Of a stretch of 64,000 nt of DNA, positions 36,994 to 46,461 are shown piece after piece. Source of the stretch: CAVWDU01 sp963840725 (lineage in GTDB: Bacteria; Pseudomonadota; Gammaproteobacteria; Pseudomonadales; Halieaceae); assembly GCA_963840725.1 (NCBI GenBank), contig CAWIZY010000004.1, positions 434,001-498,000 of the forward strand. Reading direction: 5' to 3'. The notes under the pieces are model-generated. The model was given only the letters and a program-made list of their open reading frames with translations. It searched no databases and was not told where the DNA came from. A program made the translations under genes and the position numbers. Position 1 is the stretch's first letter; the number at the start of each line of letters is the position of its first letter.

Positions 36994-37383
36994 CTAAAGC
37001 TCCGGCACGTCACTGCCGGATTGATCCGCATCGGTGGCTGCGGGAATATCATCCTCAAGCACCGGCAGATCGCCACCGAGAGGGTCATCGACGCGAGCTT
37101 CCTGCTGCGGCGCAGCTGGAATTTCCAGATCGATATCATCAACGACGACAGTCTTCTGACTGGCCAGAATAGCCAGGCCGAAGCTGCTGGCGAAGAAGAA
37201 CACCACCAGCAAGGACGTGGCGCGGGTCAAAACATTACCGCTGCCATCTGAACCAAACAGTGTCTGCGATGCGCCCGCGCCAAACGAGGCCCCCATATCG
37301 GCGCCCTTGCCCTGCTGCAGCATGATCAGGCCAATAATAGCCAATGCCACTAACAAGTGAACTACCAAAATAATCTGTTCCAT
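36994..37383 (-). CDS. secG: Preprotein translocase subunit SecG
   Basis: SecG is the small accessory subunit of the SecYEG channel. The 129-residue sequence has two membrane helices (about 3-22 and 55-75) separated by the conserved LMLQQGKGADMGASFGAGASQTLFGSDGSGNVLTR. An acidic, Pro-rich C-terminal tail (about 90-129) follows. It lies between tpiA and tRNA-Leu. Confidence 0.96.
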   Translation of the reverse strand: MEQIILVVHLLVALAIIGLIMLQQGKGADMGASFGAGASQTLFGSDGSGNVLTRATSLLVVFFFASSFGLAILASQKTVVVDDIDLEIPAAPQQEARVDDPLGGDLPVLEDDIPAATDADQSGSDVPEL

Positions 37384-37423
37384 ATACTACCTATTCCCAC
37401 CGGGAACGCCGTGTTATTTCTTG

Positions 37424-38179
37424 TTAAACCGCTTGGATCGCCGCGGCTACAATTGCCAAAAAATCCGCAGCAACCAGTGAAGCGCCACCGACCAGGGCTC
37501 CATCAATGTCCGGCTGGCTGAAAAGTTCCTCAGCGTTCCCAGGCTTGACACTGCCACCATACAACAGGCGCGTACTCGACGCCTGCAAGCCGTCTACTTC
37601 CTGTAGCGCCTCGCGGATGAACGCGTGCATAGTTTGTGCCTGTTCAGGTGAAGCCGTTACGCCGGTACCAATGGCCCACACCGGCTCGTAGGCCACTACC
37701 AGCCCTGCCAGACTCAGCTGGTTATCCAAAGCCCCGTGCAGTTGCCGTGCCACCACCGCCTGCGCCTCACCGTTTTCGCGCTGCTCAAGGCTTTCGCCTA
37801 CGCAGAGCACGGGGTTAAGGCCAGCCACAACCGCAGCAGCGAGTTTCGCCTGCAGCAAATCGTCTGATTCGGCGTGGTATTGACGCCGCTCAGAATGCCC
37901 GATCAAAACCCAGTCACACCCGAGGTCGCGCAACATCTGCGCTGCCACTTCGCCGGTGTAAGCACCCGATTCCATATGGCTGCAGTCCTGGGCTCCGACC
38001 ATCAACGCAGACCCGGCACAGTCATGAAGTGCCTGTGCGAGGTGCACATGAGTCGGACATACCACCGCCTCGATGCTTTGAGCTGACGCCAGACCGGAGT
38101 TCAGATCACTGAGCAGCTGGCCCACACTGGCCCTGGAGCCGTGCATTTTCCAGTTGCCCATAACCAGTTTGCCACGCAT
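37424..38179 (-). CDS. tpiA: Triosephosphate isomerase
   Basis: TpiA interconverts DHAP and glyceraldehyde-3-phosphate. The 251-residue TIM barrel carries GNWKMHGS near the N-terminus, DWVLIGHSERR with the catalytic His, AYEPVWAIGTG with the catalytic Glu, and the phosphate loop LYGGSVKPGN. ATG 38179 follows GGGAG at good spacing; an upstream GTG would add six residues. It lies 40 bp upstream of secG. Confidence 0.97.
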   Translation of the reverse strand: MRGKLVMGNWKMHGSRASVGQLLSDLNSGLASAQSIEAVVCPTHVHLAQALHDCAGSALMVGAQDCSHMESGAYTGEVAAQMLRDLGCDWVLIGHSERRQYHAESDDLLQAKLAAAVVAGLNPVLCVGESLEQRENGEAQAVVARQLHGALDNQLSLAGLVVAYEPVWAIGTGVTASPEQAQTMHAFIREALQEVDGLQASSTRLLYGGSVKPGNAEELFSQPDIDGALVGGASLVAADFLAIVAAAIQAV

Positions 38180-38325
38180 ACCGACTCCCACCGCCAAAAA
38201 GCGGCGGCAATGTTAACCGGGTTGATCGTGAGTTACAAGCGGATTAGACGATGGCGCGCAGCTGCTCCGCACGCTGAAAACGGCGTCAGTCCACCCGCAT
38301 TGGGGCGAGGCGATTAAGCCAGACA

Positions 38326-39714
38326 TCAACGGTTGGGGGCTGCCGCACTGATTGGGGATACCGATGCGGACAACAGGTGCTCAACTTCGGCCGCAAGATC
38401 GCTGCACAGAGCCTCAACCTTTGGTCCATCCTCGCCCTCTACCATGACCCGGACAATGGGTTCCGTGCCCGAGGGTCGCAGCAAGACACGACCGCGATTG
38501 CCAAGTTTAGCTTCAACGCCGGCTACAGCCTCGTTGATCGCCGGAAAGTCATCCAGGCTGATTTTTCCGCTGATCGGAACGTTGATCATCGTTTGCGGGA
38601 ATTTTTTCATCCCCACGCGCAAGCTGGCGAAGTCGCCTCCGGCCGCCTGCACCGCCAATAGCACCTGCAACGAGGCAATGATGCCGTCACCGGTAGTGGT
38701 CACATCTGAGCAAATGATATGGCCCGATGATTCGCCACCCAGGTGCCACTTCTCGGTTTCCATCATGGCCTTGACGTAGCGATCGCCCACTTTGGCGCGA
38801 ACGAACTGCAACCCGGCCTCACGCAGCGCTACCTCCAGTCCCAGATTGGACATCTGTGTACCCACAACCCCGGCGTCACTGACCCCGAGAGCCAATCTGT
38901 GCATGGCAATGATATACAGGAGTTCGTCTCCGTCTACCAGCTCACCATTTGCATCCACAAACAACACCCGGTCCCCGTCGCCATCGTAGGCTATCCCGAG
39001 ATGGGCACCCTTTTCTCGCACCAGTTCTCCCAGTTGCGCGGTGTCAGTGGAACCGACGCCCTGGTTGATATTGAACCCGTCGGGCTGCACGCCCATGGCA
39101 ATCACATCGGCTCCCAGCTCACTGAGCACGCTGGGGGCGATGTGATAGGTGGCGCCGTGGGCACAGTCAACCGCCACTCGCAAACCACGCAGACTGGTAT
39201 TTTCCGGCACCGTGGCCTTACAGAATTCAATGTAGCGCCCCGCTGCATCCACCACTCGCACAACCTTACCGATATCCCGCGACATCACCGTGGTCAGTGG
39301 CTGATCCAGCTGGGCTTCGATCGCCAACTCCACCTCATCAGGGAGTTTGGTCCCGTGGGCCGAGAAAAACTTGATGCCGTTGTCATAAAAGGGATTGTGG
39401 GACGCACTGATCACGATACCCGCCGTGGCATTATGGGTGCGGGTCATATGAGCAATAGCCGGCGTCGGCATGGGGCCCAGCAATTTCACGTCGACCCCGG
39501 CGGCGACCAGACCGGCCTCCAGGGCAGACTCAAACATGTAGCCCGATACCCGCGTGTCCTTGCCAATAATGACGGTGCAGCGACCACCCGGTCTCACCTC
39601 GCGTGCGAAGACGCGACCACTGGCCCACCCCAGTTTGAGCATAAAATCCGGCGTAATGGGCTTGTCGCCCACCGAACCTCTAATGCCATCAGTTCCAAAA
39701 TAGCGTCTGTCCAT
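38326..39714 (-). CDS. glmM: Phosphoglucosamine mutase
   Basis: GlmM converts glucosamine-6-phosphate to glucosamine-1-phosphate for UDP-GlcNAc synthesis. The 462-residue protein starts with RRYFGTDGIRG. It has the phosphoserine loop GIVISASHNPFYDNGIKFF (Ser near 102), the metal-binding DGDGDRVLF, GGESSGH and the C-terminal phosphate-binding RPSGTEPIVRVMVE. It lies 16 bp after folP, the conserved folP-glmM pair. Confidence 0.97.
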   Translation of the reverse strand: MDRRYFGTDGIRGSVGDKPITPDFMLKLGWASGRVFAREVRPGGRCTVIIGKDTRVSGYMFESALEAGLVAAGVDVKLLGPMPTPAIAHMTRTHNATAGIVISASHNPFYDNGIKFFSAHGTKLPDEVELAIEAQLDQPLTTVMSRDIGKVVRVVDAAGRYIEFCKATVPENTSLRGLRVAVDCAHGATYHIAPSVLSELGADVIAMGVQPDGFNINQGVGSTDTAQLGELVREKGAHLGIAYDGDGDRVLFVDANGELVDGDELLYIIAMHRLALGVSDAGVVGTQMSNLGLEVALREAGLQFVRAKVGDRYVKAMMETEKWHLGGESSGHIICSDVTTTGDGIIASLQVLLAVQAAGGDFASLRVGMKKFPQTMINVPISGKISLDDFPAINEAVAGVEAKLGNRGRVLLRPSGTEPIVRVMVEGEDGPKVEALCSDLAAEVEHLLSASVSPISAAAPNR

Positions 39715-39730
39715 ATCGTGGTGCTCTCCC

Positions 39731-40660
39731 TCAAAATCCCTCTATGGCCACGGTCATTGCCACCGCATCCGCCGTGGCGGCCACATCATGCGTGCGAATT
39801 ATCCTGGCACCGCGCTGGGCCGCAAGCACCGCCAGCGCAAGGCTTGCAGGCAGTCGCTCCTCGACGTCCCGCCCAAGCATCTGCCCTATCATGGACTTGC
39901 GCGAAAAACCCACCACCAGGGGCAGGCCAAGACGCGCCAGTTCAGGCAGGCCGCGCACTAACTGCAGGTTGTGCGCCAGGGCTTTGCCAAATCCAAATCC
40001 GGGGTCTAACAGAAGCTTCTCGCGAGCAATACCCTGCGTCTCGCAGGCTGCCACCCTGGATTTCAGGTACCCCGCCACCTCTGCTACAACATCATCGTAA
40101 CCCGGACTCTCCTGCATGGTAGCCGGGGCTCCCTGCATATGCATCAGACAAACCGGTAAATTAGTCGAAAATGCGGCCTGCATCGCGCCTTCACGACTTA
40201 GAGCGCGCACATCGTTGAGCAAACCCGCGCCCAACCCCGCTGCGGCGGTCATAACGGAGGGGGTACTGGTGTCAACAGACACAATGATGTCCAGTTCGCT
40301 GCATATCAGCTCAATGGCGGGCAAAACCCGATCCATTTCCTCCTGTTCGCTCACGGGAGCGGCCCCGGGCCGGGTTGACTCACCACCGATATCCAGTATT
40401 CGGGCCCCTTCCGCCACCATCAAACAGGCGCGCTCAAGGGTCAGGCCAAGATCAAGGTTTTTGTCGCGGTAGAGATTTCCGCCGTCAGAAAAAGAATCGG
40501 GGGTAGTGTTTATCACCCCCATGATGGCCGGAGTCGAGAGGTCAAGGGTGCGGCCCGCGCAGAGTAGCAGCGGGCCGGAGGTGTTGCCTGATTCAGCCAA
40601 GGGACACAGGAGAGCCGCGTCAGTGCTCGCCGGCAGGACCACCGATCGGGCGGCTGCCAC
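39731..40660 (-). CDS. folP: Dihydropteroate synthase
   Basis: FolP joins the pterin pyrophosphate made by FolK with p-aminobenzoate. The core shows MGVINTTPDSFSDGG, ILDIGGESTRPGA, ISVDTSTPSV, NDVRAL, PVCLMHMQGAP, LLLDPGFGFGKALAHNLQLV, and GFSRKSMIG. The start is uncertain. GTG 40660 lies behind AAGGAG but makes a 41-bp overlap with ftsH and gives an N-terminal extension of about 25 residues. TTG 40600 would match the usual length better but has no ribosome-binding site. Confidence 0.93.
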   Translation of the reverse strand: MAAARSVVLPASTDAALLCPLAESGNTSGPLLLCAGRTLDLSTPAIMGVINTTPDSFSDGGNLYRDKNLDLGLTLERACLMVAEGARILDIGGESTRPGAAPVSEQEEMDRVLPAIELICSELDIIVSVDTSTPSVMTAAAGLGAGLLNDVRALSREGAMQAAFSTNLPVCLMHMQGAPATMQESPGYDDVVAEVAGYLKSRVAACETQGIAREKLLLDPGFGFGKALAHNLQLVRGLPELARLGLPLVVGFSRKSMIGQMLGRDVEERLPASLALAVLAAQRGARIIRTHDVAATADAVAMTVAIEGF

Positions 40661-42554
40661 CCGACTCCTTGGGCTCTTCAGAGTTCACGCCCGGGGCACT
40701 GCCTCCACTGCCGCTGGTATCACCCCAATCCTTCGGCTCGCGGGGGGTGCGCCCAGACATGATATCGTCAATCTGTTCGGCATCGATGGTCTCGTAGATC
40801 ATCAGGGCATCGGCCATGCTGTGCAGCTTATCGACATTTTCCTCCAGAATACGCTCAGCCGTCGAGTAGCACTCGTCGATGATCCGCCGTACCTCTTTGT
40901 CGATCTGGGTGGCGGTCTCATCAGAGATCCCCTGATGAGGCTGGCCCGCTGATCGGCCCAGAAATACCTCTTCGCCAGCCTCGTCATACATTAATGGCCC
41001 CATTTTCTCCGACAGTCCCCACTGGGTGACCATCTTGCGGGCAATCTCCGTGGCCCGCTGGATGTCATTGGAGGCGCCCGTTGTAATACCGTCTTTGCCC
41101 AGCGTCATTTCTTCGGCAATTCGGCCACCGAACAGACTGCAAATCTGGCTGATAATATGCCGACGGCTGTGGCTGTAACGGTCTTCCTCCGGCAGGAACA
41201 TGGTCACGCCCAGAGCCCGGCCGCGGGGGATGATGCTGACTTTATACACCGGGTCATGCTCTGGCATTAACCTGCCGACTATCGCGTGGCCTGCCTCATG
41301 GTAAGCCGTATTGCGCTTCTCGTCTTCTGACATGACCATGGACTTGCGCTCCGCGCCCATCATGATCTTGTCCTTGGCCAATTCAAACTCGTTCATGCCC
41401 ACACTGCGCTTACCGCCGCGCGCTGCAAACAGGGCAGACTCGTTGACCAGGTTTGCCAGGTCGGCACCGGAGAACCCCGGCGTGCCGCGGGCGATCTTGG
41501 CCGGCTCGACATCTTCAGCCAGCGGCACCTTGCGCATGTGCACCTTGAGGATCTGCTCGCGTCCACGGATATCGGGCAAACCAACGACGACCTGACGATC
41601 GAACCGGCCGGGACGCAACAGTGCGGGATCCAGCACATCCGGCCTGTTGGTCGCAGCGATGACTATTACGCCGTCATTCACCTCAAAACCGTCCATCTCC
41701 ACCAGCAACTGGTTGAGTGTCTGCTCCCGTTCGTCGTGCCCGCCACCCAGACCGGCGCCACGATGGCGGCCGACGGCATCAATTTCGTCGATAAAAATAA
41801 TGCAGGGAGCCTGCTTCTTGGCCTGTTCAAACATGTCCCGTACTCGGGACGCGCCGACACCGACGAACATCTCGACGAAATCGGAGCCGGATATGGAAAA
41901 GAAGGGCACCTTGGCCTCACCCGCGATCGCCTTGGCAAGCAGGGTCTTACCGGTACCCGGCTGCCCCACCATCAGGACGCCGCGGGGAATGCGACCGCCG
42001 AGCTTCTGAAACCGGCCCGGATCACGCAAGAACTCCACCAGTTCCTGCACGTCTTCCTTGGCCTCGTCCACCCCGGCGACGTCAGCAAAGGTGGTCGTAA
42101 TCTGATCCTCACCCAGCAGCCGCGCCTTACTCTTGCCAAAGCTCATCGGCCCGCCACGCCCGCCGGCGCCGCCCTGCATCTGCCGCATGAAAAACATGAA
42201 CACCGCAATGATGATCAGGATCGGGAAGCTGGCCACCAGCAACTGCGTCCAAACGCTCTGCTGCTCCGGTTTGCGGCCCTCGACGACCACCTCATGTTCG
42301 AGCAAATCGTCAATCAGCTTGGGGTCCTCCAGCATGGGTCTGATGGTCTCGAAGCGCGAGCCGTCGTAGCGCTCTCCGCTGATAGTAAGACCATCCACCA
42401 TCACGCGCTTCACCTGCTCGCGCTGGACTTCCTCGATAAAGTCGGAGTAGCCGACCCGCTCAGTCGGGGTCTGCATGTTGAAATTATTGAAAACCGACAA
42501 CAGAACAGCGGCTATCACCAGCCACAGCAGTAGATTTTTCGCCATATCATTCAA
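40620..42554 (-). CDS. ftsH: ATP-dependent zinc metalloprotease FtsH
   Basis: A membrane-anchored AAA+ protease of 644 residues that degrades LpxC, sigma-32 and misfolded membrane proteins. Two membrane helices (about 8-25 and 105-125) flank the periplasmic domain. The AAA+ module has Walker A GQPGTGKT (Gln in place of the usual Pro), FIDEIDAVGRHRG and the SRH. The zinc motif HEAGH is near residue 420. The C-terminal tail is Gly/Ser/Pro-rich. TTG 42554 with GAGGT upstream gives an MNDMAKNLLLW start; ATG 42545 is an in-frame alternative. It sits between rlmE and folP in the conserved order. Confidence 0.97.
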   Translation of the reverse strand: MNDMAKNLLLWLVIAAVLLSVFNNFNMQTPTERVGYSDFIEEVQREQVKRVMVDGLTISGERYDGSRFETIRPMLEDPKLIDDLLEHEVVVEGRKPEQQSVWTQLLVASFPILIIIAVFMFFMRQMQGGAGGRGGPMSFGKSKARLLGEDQITTTFADVAGVDEAKEDVQELVEFLRDPGRFQKLGGRIPRGVLMVGQPGTGKTLLAKAIAGEAKVPFFSISGSDFVEMFVGVGASRVRDMFEQAKKQAPCIIFIDEIDAVGRHRGAGLGGGHDEREQTLNQLLVEMDGFEVNDGVIVIAATNRPDVLDPALLRPGRFDRQVVVGLPDIRGREQILKVHMRKVPLAEDVEPAKIARGTPGFSGADLANLVNESALFAARGGKRSVGMNEFELAKDKIMMGAERKSMVMSEDEKRNTAYHEAGHAIVGRLMPEHDPVYKVSIIPRGRALGVTMFLPEEDRYSHSRRHIISQICSLFGGRIAEEMTLGKDGITTGASNDIQRATEIARKMVTQWGLSEKMGPLMYDEAGEEVFLGRSAGQPHQGISDETATQIDKEVRRIIDECYSTAERILEENVDKLHSMADALMIYETIDAEQIDDIMSGRTPREPKDWGDTSGSGGSAPGVNSEEPKESGGSRPIGGPAGEH

Positions 42555-42821
42555 TGCTGTTACCTCAAAGCGACCCTCAGGGTCTACCGTTCAGCTTGAC
42601 CAGGGCGGTTGCAGCCCCCGGCACGACAGCTTTTGCTCCTATAAGATGAAATCGACCTGTCTCGGTCGAAGACCGGCCCAGGGATACAGTCGATACTCCC
42701 CGGGCCAACGATTGGACCACCTTTGTACTCTTCCTGCCCAATTTACTACAGTTGGGGTCAAGCCTCCAATTTTCAATCCGGGTTAGCGACATCCGCCAAT
42801 ATTGCTGCAATGGCTTGCCGG

Positions 42822-43445
42822 TCAGCCCACAAACCCCGTTGCTACGAGGTAGACCTCACGTGACCGCGGCCGGGAGGCCTTGGGCTTGCGGGTCAGCACC
42901 CGGTCAAAATCGCGCCGAACGTCGCTGAACAGGGCATCAAAGCCTTCACCGTGAAACACCTTGGTAACGAACCCGCCGCCCGGGGTGAGCACCTGCCGCG
43001 CCATGTCCAGCGCCAATTCTACCAGGTACATAGAACGCGGCTGATCGACCGCGCTCACACCGCTCATATTCGGTGCCATGTCAGAAATCACCCGGTCTAC
43101 CGGTTTTCCGGCAACAGCGCCCAATATTTGCTCCAGAACTGTGTCTTCAGTGAAATCTCCCTGAATAAACTCCACCCCCGCAAGGGTGTCCATCGGCAGT
43201 ATATCGGAGGCAATCACGCGGCCCTGATGCCCGACCAGGTCTGCCGCGACCTGTGACCAACTCCCCGGGGCACTTCCCAGATCCAGCACCGTCATACCCG
43301 GCGCTATCAGCCTGTCGCGAGCCTGCAATTCCAGCAGTTTATAACAAGCCCTGGAGCGATAGCCGTCACGCTGTGCCTGCTGAACATACGGGTCGTCCCG
43401 ATGTTCCTTCAGCCAGGCCTTGCTGGACGATCGCTTTTTGGCCAT
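42822..43445 (-). CDS. rlmE: 23S rRNA (uridine(2552)-2'-O)-methyltransferase
   Basis: RlmE (RrmJ/FtsJ) methylates U2552 in the 23S A-loop. The 207-residue protein starts MAKKRSSSKAWLKEH, with YRSRACYKLLELQ, the SAM motif VLDLGSAPGSWSQ, ISDMAPNMSG and a FVTKVFHG block with the catalytic Lys. The K-D-K-E tetrad positions appear filled. ATG 43445 is chosen over a longer upstream frame. It is divergent from yhbY, as in E. coli. A 267-bp gap without recognisable content separates it from ftsH. Confidence 0.96.
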   Translation of the reverse strand: MAKKRSSSKAWLKEHRDDPYVQQAQRDGYRSRACYKLLELQARDRLIAPGMTVLDLGSAPGSWSQVAADLVGHQGRVIASDILPMDTLAGVEFIQGDFTEDTVLEQILGAVAGKPVDRVISDMAPNMSGVSAVDQPRSMYLVELALDMARQVLTPGGGFVTKVFHGEGFDALFSDVRRDFDRVLTRKPKASRPRSREVYLVATGFVG

Positions 43446-43465
43446 TGATGCGTCACCGGTGTGGC

Positions 43466-43494
43466 TTACATGGTCGCTGGCGCTTGTGTACACT
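43466..43494 (+). promoter_or_regulatory. Candidate sigma-70 promoter for yhbY
   Basis: TTACAT at 43466-43471 and TACACT at 43489-43494 are separated by 17 bases. The start would be near 43501, 28 bases before the yhbY ATG. Confidence 0.45.
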
Positions 43495-43528
43495 ACGCGC
43501 CCCCTGAGTCTTCTATTGTAAAGTGAGT

Positions 43529-43849
43529 ATGGGCAGGATAGCTAACGAGGATATCAAACAGTTGCGGGCCATCGGCCACAAACTGAAACCGGTAGTAACC
43601 GTCGCCGGAAACGGCGTCACTGACGGTGTGCTGGCGGAGCTGGACCGCGCACTCTCCGACCATGAACTGATCAAGGTCAGGCTGGCAGCAGGTGATCGTG
43701 AAGGGCGTCAGTTGCAGGTCAGCGAACTGTGCGCAAAATCCGGTGCACGTCTGATCCAGAGTATCGGCAGCGTCGCCCTGTTATTACGTCGCAGCCCTAA
43801 TCCTGACCCGAGGCTCTCCAACCTGATCCGCGTATCGGCGATGCGCTAA
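43529..43849 (+). CDS. yhbY: Ribosome assembly RNA-binding protein YhbY (CRM domain)
   Basis: A 106-residue single CRM-domain protein that associates with pre-50S particles. Family features are LRAIGHKLKPVVTVAGNGVTDGVLAELDRALSDHELIKVRL, including the GxxG-type loop, and IQSIGSVALLLRRSP. ATG 43529 is preferred; GTG 43523 is possible. Its stop codon overlaps that of feoB on the opposite strand (CTAA). Confidence 0.93.
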   Translation: MGRIANEDIKQLRAIGHKLKPVVTVAGNGVTDGVLAELDRALSDHELIKVRLAAGDREGRQLQVSELCAKSGARLIQSIGSVALLLRRSPNPDPRLSNLIRVSAMR

Positions 43850-45687
43850 ATCAATAACAGCGCTAACCTGTAGACCAACAATGCCGCCAGGTAGGCAAAG
43901 GCAAAATAGGCCGCGAACATCCTGATCGCAAGGGCTCGCGAGCCACTCTCCTTGACCAGTACCGCCAGCGTGGACACACACTGTAGCGCGATAGCAAAAA
44001 AAACCAACAGCGCCAGGCCCGAGGCTATGCCCAAACCGCTGGCCTGAATCTGGTCCACCAGGGGCACCATGTTGTCCTCTGCAGATTCGATTCCAAACAT
44101 TGTACCCAGGGTCCCTACAAACACCTCTCGGGCCAGAAACGAGGTGAGAATAGCCACACCGTAACGCCAGTCCAGCCCCAGCGGTGCGAACAACGGCTCA
44201 CTGAACCTACCCAACTGTCCCAGCCAGGAAGCGCCAAGATCGGCGCCAAAGTTGGGGAAATAACCTAGCACCCAGACCACAACGGTAACCGCCAGAATAA
44301 TCTTTCCCGCCTTGGTCACAAAGTGCTTCGACCGGTTCCAGGCGTTGCGCAGCAGGGGTTGCCAGCCCGGAACCCGGTAGGGCGGCAGTTCCAGCACAAA
44401 GGGCAGATCAGTGAAATGGTCTTTACTGAACCGGGATACCAGTCCGGTCACCAACAGCCCGCACAACAGCCCGAAAAAATAAATGCCGAACATCGCCAGC
44501 CCCTGCCAGCCCACCAGACCGCCCAGTGCAGTGCCAGCCGGGATAAAGGCTGCAATCAACAAGGTATAAACAGGCAGACGTGCCGAGCACGGCATTAACG
44601 GTATGGCCATATAGGTCAGCAGGCGCTTCCTGGGAGAGTCGATCGAGCGCGCCGCATAAATACCGGGAATAGCGCAGGCCACGCCCGAGAGCATGGGGAT
44701 AAAGCTCTTGCCTGTGAGACCAAACACGCGCAGGGGCCGATGGCAGATCAGGGCTGCTCGAGCCATATAGCCCGAGTCTTCGAGCATACCGATGATGAAG
44801 GTCAGCACAAAGATTTGCGGTACAAACACCAGAAACGCGCCGATGCCGCTGAACAGGGCGTCGGCGGTAAAGTCACTGAGCACCTGACGGTCACCCAGCA
44901 GAGGAATAACTTGTCCTGCGGTCCAGGCAATGCCGGTCTCCACCGCATCCATGGCCGGAGCGGACCAGGTAAATATTGACTGAAACAGCAGGTACATAAT
45001 CGCAAAAAACGCGATGCCTCCGGTCAGTGACCCCAGGAAAAAATTATCCAGTCTCGCCTGTGAAGCGACCAGCAGGTCGCCCTTGGGGCCGTAGCGATGC
45101 ACGAGCTGATGCGCAGTGCCATGCAGCAGGGCATCCGGTGTGTCACCCAGACAGCCCCCTGGCAGACTGCCCTGGGGATCAGCCCGCACCGCTTTCAGCC
45201 GCGCCATGAGTGCATCAATTCCCTTTCCGGAACGGGCGGAGATGGGCAGGATGGGTACGCCAATAGCACTGACCAGCGCCTCGCGATCCAGGCTCAGGTT
45301 ATGCTTTTCCAGCACATCAATCATGTTCGCCAGCACCGTTACCGGCTTCCGGTGTCGCTCACATTCCCGGATAACCTGCATGGTAAAATAGAGGCTTTTC
45401 TCGAGCCGGGTGGCGTCGACCACACATAACACCTGCTCCACAGCCGGATCGTCCAGGGCCCGGGTGAAATAATCCACCGCCACGGCCTCTTCGGCTGAAA
45501 TTGGCCGCAGCGAGTAAGTACCCGGGAAGTCCACCAAATCAGTACCGGGCATGCCCTGCAGCACTCCGCTGCTCACATCCACGGTAATGCCGGGAAAATT
45601 GGCCACTTTCTGTGTTAGACCGGTGAGCCGGTTGAACAACAGGCTTTTGCCGGAGTTGGGGCTACCCACGAGAATTATTCTAGACAC
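43846..45687 (-). CDS. feoB: Ferrous iron transport protein B
   Basis: FeoB is the inner-membrane Fe(II) transporter with an N-terminal G domain. Seen here: G1 GSPNSGKSLLFN, G3 DFPGTYSL, a Nramp-like switch, and G4 as ANMID, where NKxD is usual. Next come two Gate-type core domains (about 275-400 and 430-600) with the conserved Cys-containing GVACAIPGI and MPCSARLPVY segments. At 613 residues it is shorter than E. coli FeoB (773). GTG 45687 overlaps the feoA stop by 8 bp and has GAGG upstream; a longer frame upstream is less likely. It converges with yhbY. Confidence 0.94.
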   Translation of the reverse strand: MSRIILVGSPNSGKSLLFNRLTGLTQKVANFPGITVDVSSGVLQGMPGTDLVDFPGTYSLRPISAEEAVAVDYFTRALDDPAVEQVLCVVDATRLEKSLYFTMQVIRECERHRKPVTVLANMIDVLEKHNLSLDREALVSAIGVPILPISARSGKGIDALMARLKAVRADPQGSLPGGCLGDTPDALLHGTAHQLVHRYGPKGDLLVASQARLDNFFLGSLTGGIAFFAIMYLLFQSIFTWSAPAMDAVETGIAWTAGQVIPLLGDRQVLSDFTADALFSGIGAFLVFVPQIFVLTFIIGMLEDSGYMARAALICHRPLRVFGLTGKSFIPMLSGVACAIPGIYAARSIDSPRKRLLTYMAIPLMPCSARLPVYTLLIAAFIPAGTALGGLVGWQGLAMFGIYFFGLLCGLLVTGLVSRFSKDHFTDLPFVLELPPYRVPGWQPLLRNAWNRSKHFVTKAGKIILAVTVVVWVLGYFPNFGADLGASWLGQLGRFSEPLFAPLGLDWRYGVAILTSFLAREVFVGTLGTMFGIESAEDNMVPLVDQIQASGLGIASGLALLVFFAIALQCVSTLAVLVKESGSRALAIRMFAAYFAFAYLAALLVYRLALLLI

Positions 45688-45958
45688 CTCGCGGCCTCGC
45701 CTCGACGTGGATATGACCGGCAATGTCGTCGTCAAGCGAGAATACCGTGTTACTCACCCGGTAGACATGCGGCGCGCCCAGCCCCGGCGCCTGCAGACAG
45801 GACACCCACTCACCAGGATGAAACCCCAGCTCCATCAGCCTCACCCGATAACTCTCGGCCAATTGGTCGTCAAACCCGATAATGCAGCTGCTCTGCCCCG
45901 CCTCCAGTTGCCACAGGGAATGACGGCGACGAAGTGTATCTGGTGAGGTATCGTTCAT
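45680..45958 (-). CDS. feoA: Ferrous iron transport protein A
   Basis: A 92-residue SH3-like cytoplasmic partner of FeoB. Its signature is AESYRVRLMELGFHPGEWVSCLQAPGLGAPHVYRV followed by FSLDDDIAGHIHVE. It has a slightly longer N-terminus than usual. It is coupled to feoB by overlap and preceded by a Fur-box-like sequence. No feoC is present. Confidence 0.92.
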   Translation of the reverse strand: MNDTSPDTLRRRHSLWQLEAGQSSCIIGFDDQLAESYRVRLMELGFHPGEWVSCLQAPGLGAPHVYRVSNTVFSLDDDIAGHIHVEARPRGV

Positions 45959-45974
45959 GGCGGGGGATCATAAC

Positions 45975-45993
45975 GTTAATGAGAAGTATTTGC
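45975..45993 (-). promoter_or_regulatory. Fur box upstream of feoAB
   Basis: The 19-mer GTTAATGAGAAGTATTTGC (plus strand) matches the Fur consensus form GATAATGAGAATTATTATC at 15 of 19 positions. It lies 17 bases before the feoA start, where repression by Fe-Fur would block transcription. A TATGAT -10-like box is adjacent (45972-45967, minus strand). Confidence 0.7.
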
Positions 45994-46104
45994 ATCAGCG
46001 GCAACCATCATGGCCGACTGCTGTGCCAGGATACGCTGGCAAGGACTTCGTTTTCTCGCCGGTCCTGGGCTACCATTGACCCTGCAGAATTGCCGGAGCC
46101 ATGC

Positions 46105-46458
46105 ATGGGCGACATTCTCGAATTTCCATCACAGCAGGCGCAGGGGCTCGCGTTTCTCGACCGGGAGGTACGCCAGCTTCTCGGTGCAAAGGGTGCAGAT
46201 GACGACCTGATCGAATTTGCAGCACAAGCATTGACGGGGATTTACGCCGAACTCACCGAAACCAGGCAATGCGGGTTCTCCCTGCAGCTTCCGCCGGGAC
46301 TCTCCGACACCGACCGCCTTTCTCTGGAGACACAGGTCTCCCAGGGCCTGGAAAATATCCGACGCGAGAACCATGGCCTTGCGATCAATCTGGTAGCTCA
46401 ACTGGTACTGGCTAAAATACGGCTTTATGAACTGGAAAGAGACTCCGTTGACCCATAG
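46105..46458 (+). CDS. Conserved hypothetical protein
   Basis: A 117-residue protein beginning MGDILEFPSQQAQGLAFLDREVRQLL. It is predicted to be soluble and mostly helical, with a middle amphipathic segment and a C-terminal helix (INLVAQLVLAKIRLYELE). I do not recognise a family or catalytic motif. ATG 46105 has CGGAG at good spacing; the frame is open further upstream, but that part lacks protein character. It is divergent from feoAB, so the Fur region may also affect it, and it converges with greA after 3 bp. Confidence 0.6.
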   Translation: MGDILEFPSQQAQGLAFLDREVRQLLGAKGADDDLIEFAAQALTGIYAELTETRQCGFSLQLPPGLSDTDRLSLETQVSQGLENIRRENHGLAINLVAQLVLAKIRLYELERDSVDP

Positions 46459-46461
46459 CCG

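Noticed and set aside
38743..40122. Open frame of 459 codons on the plus strand opposite glmM and folP
   Set aside because: It spans two well-recognised genes and the gap between them on the other strand. It has no protein family character.
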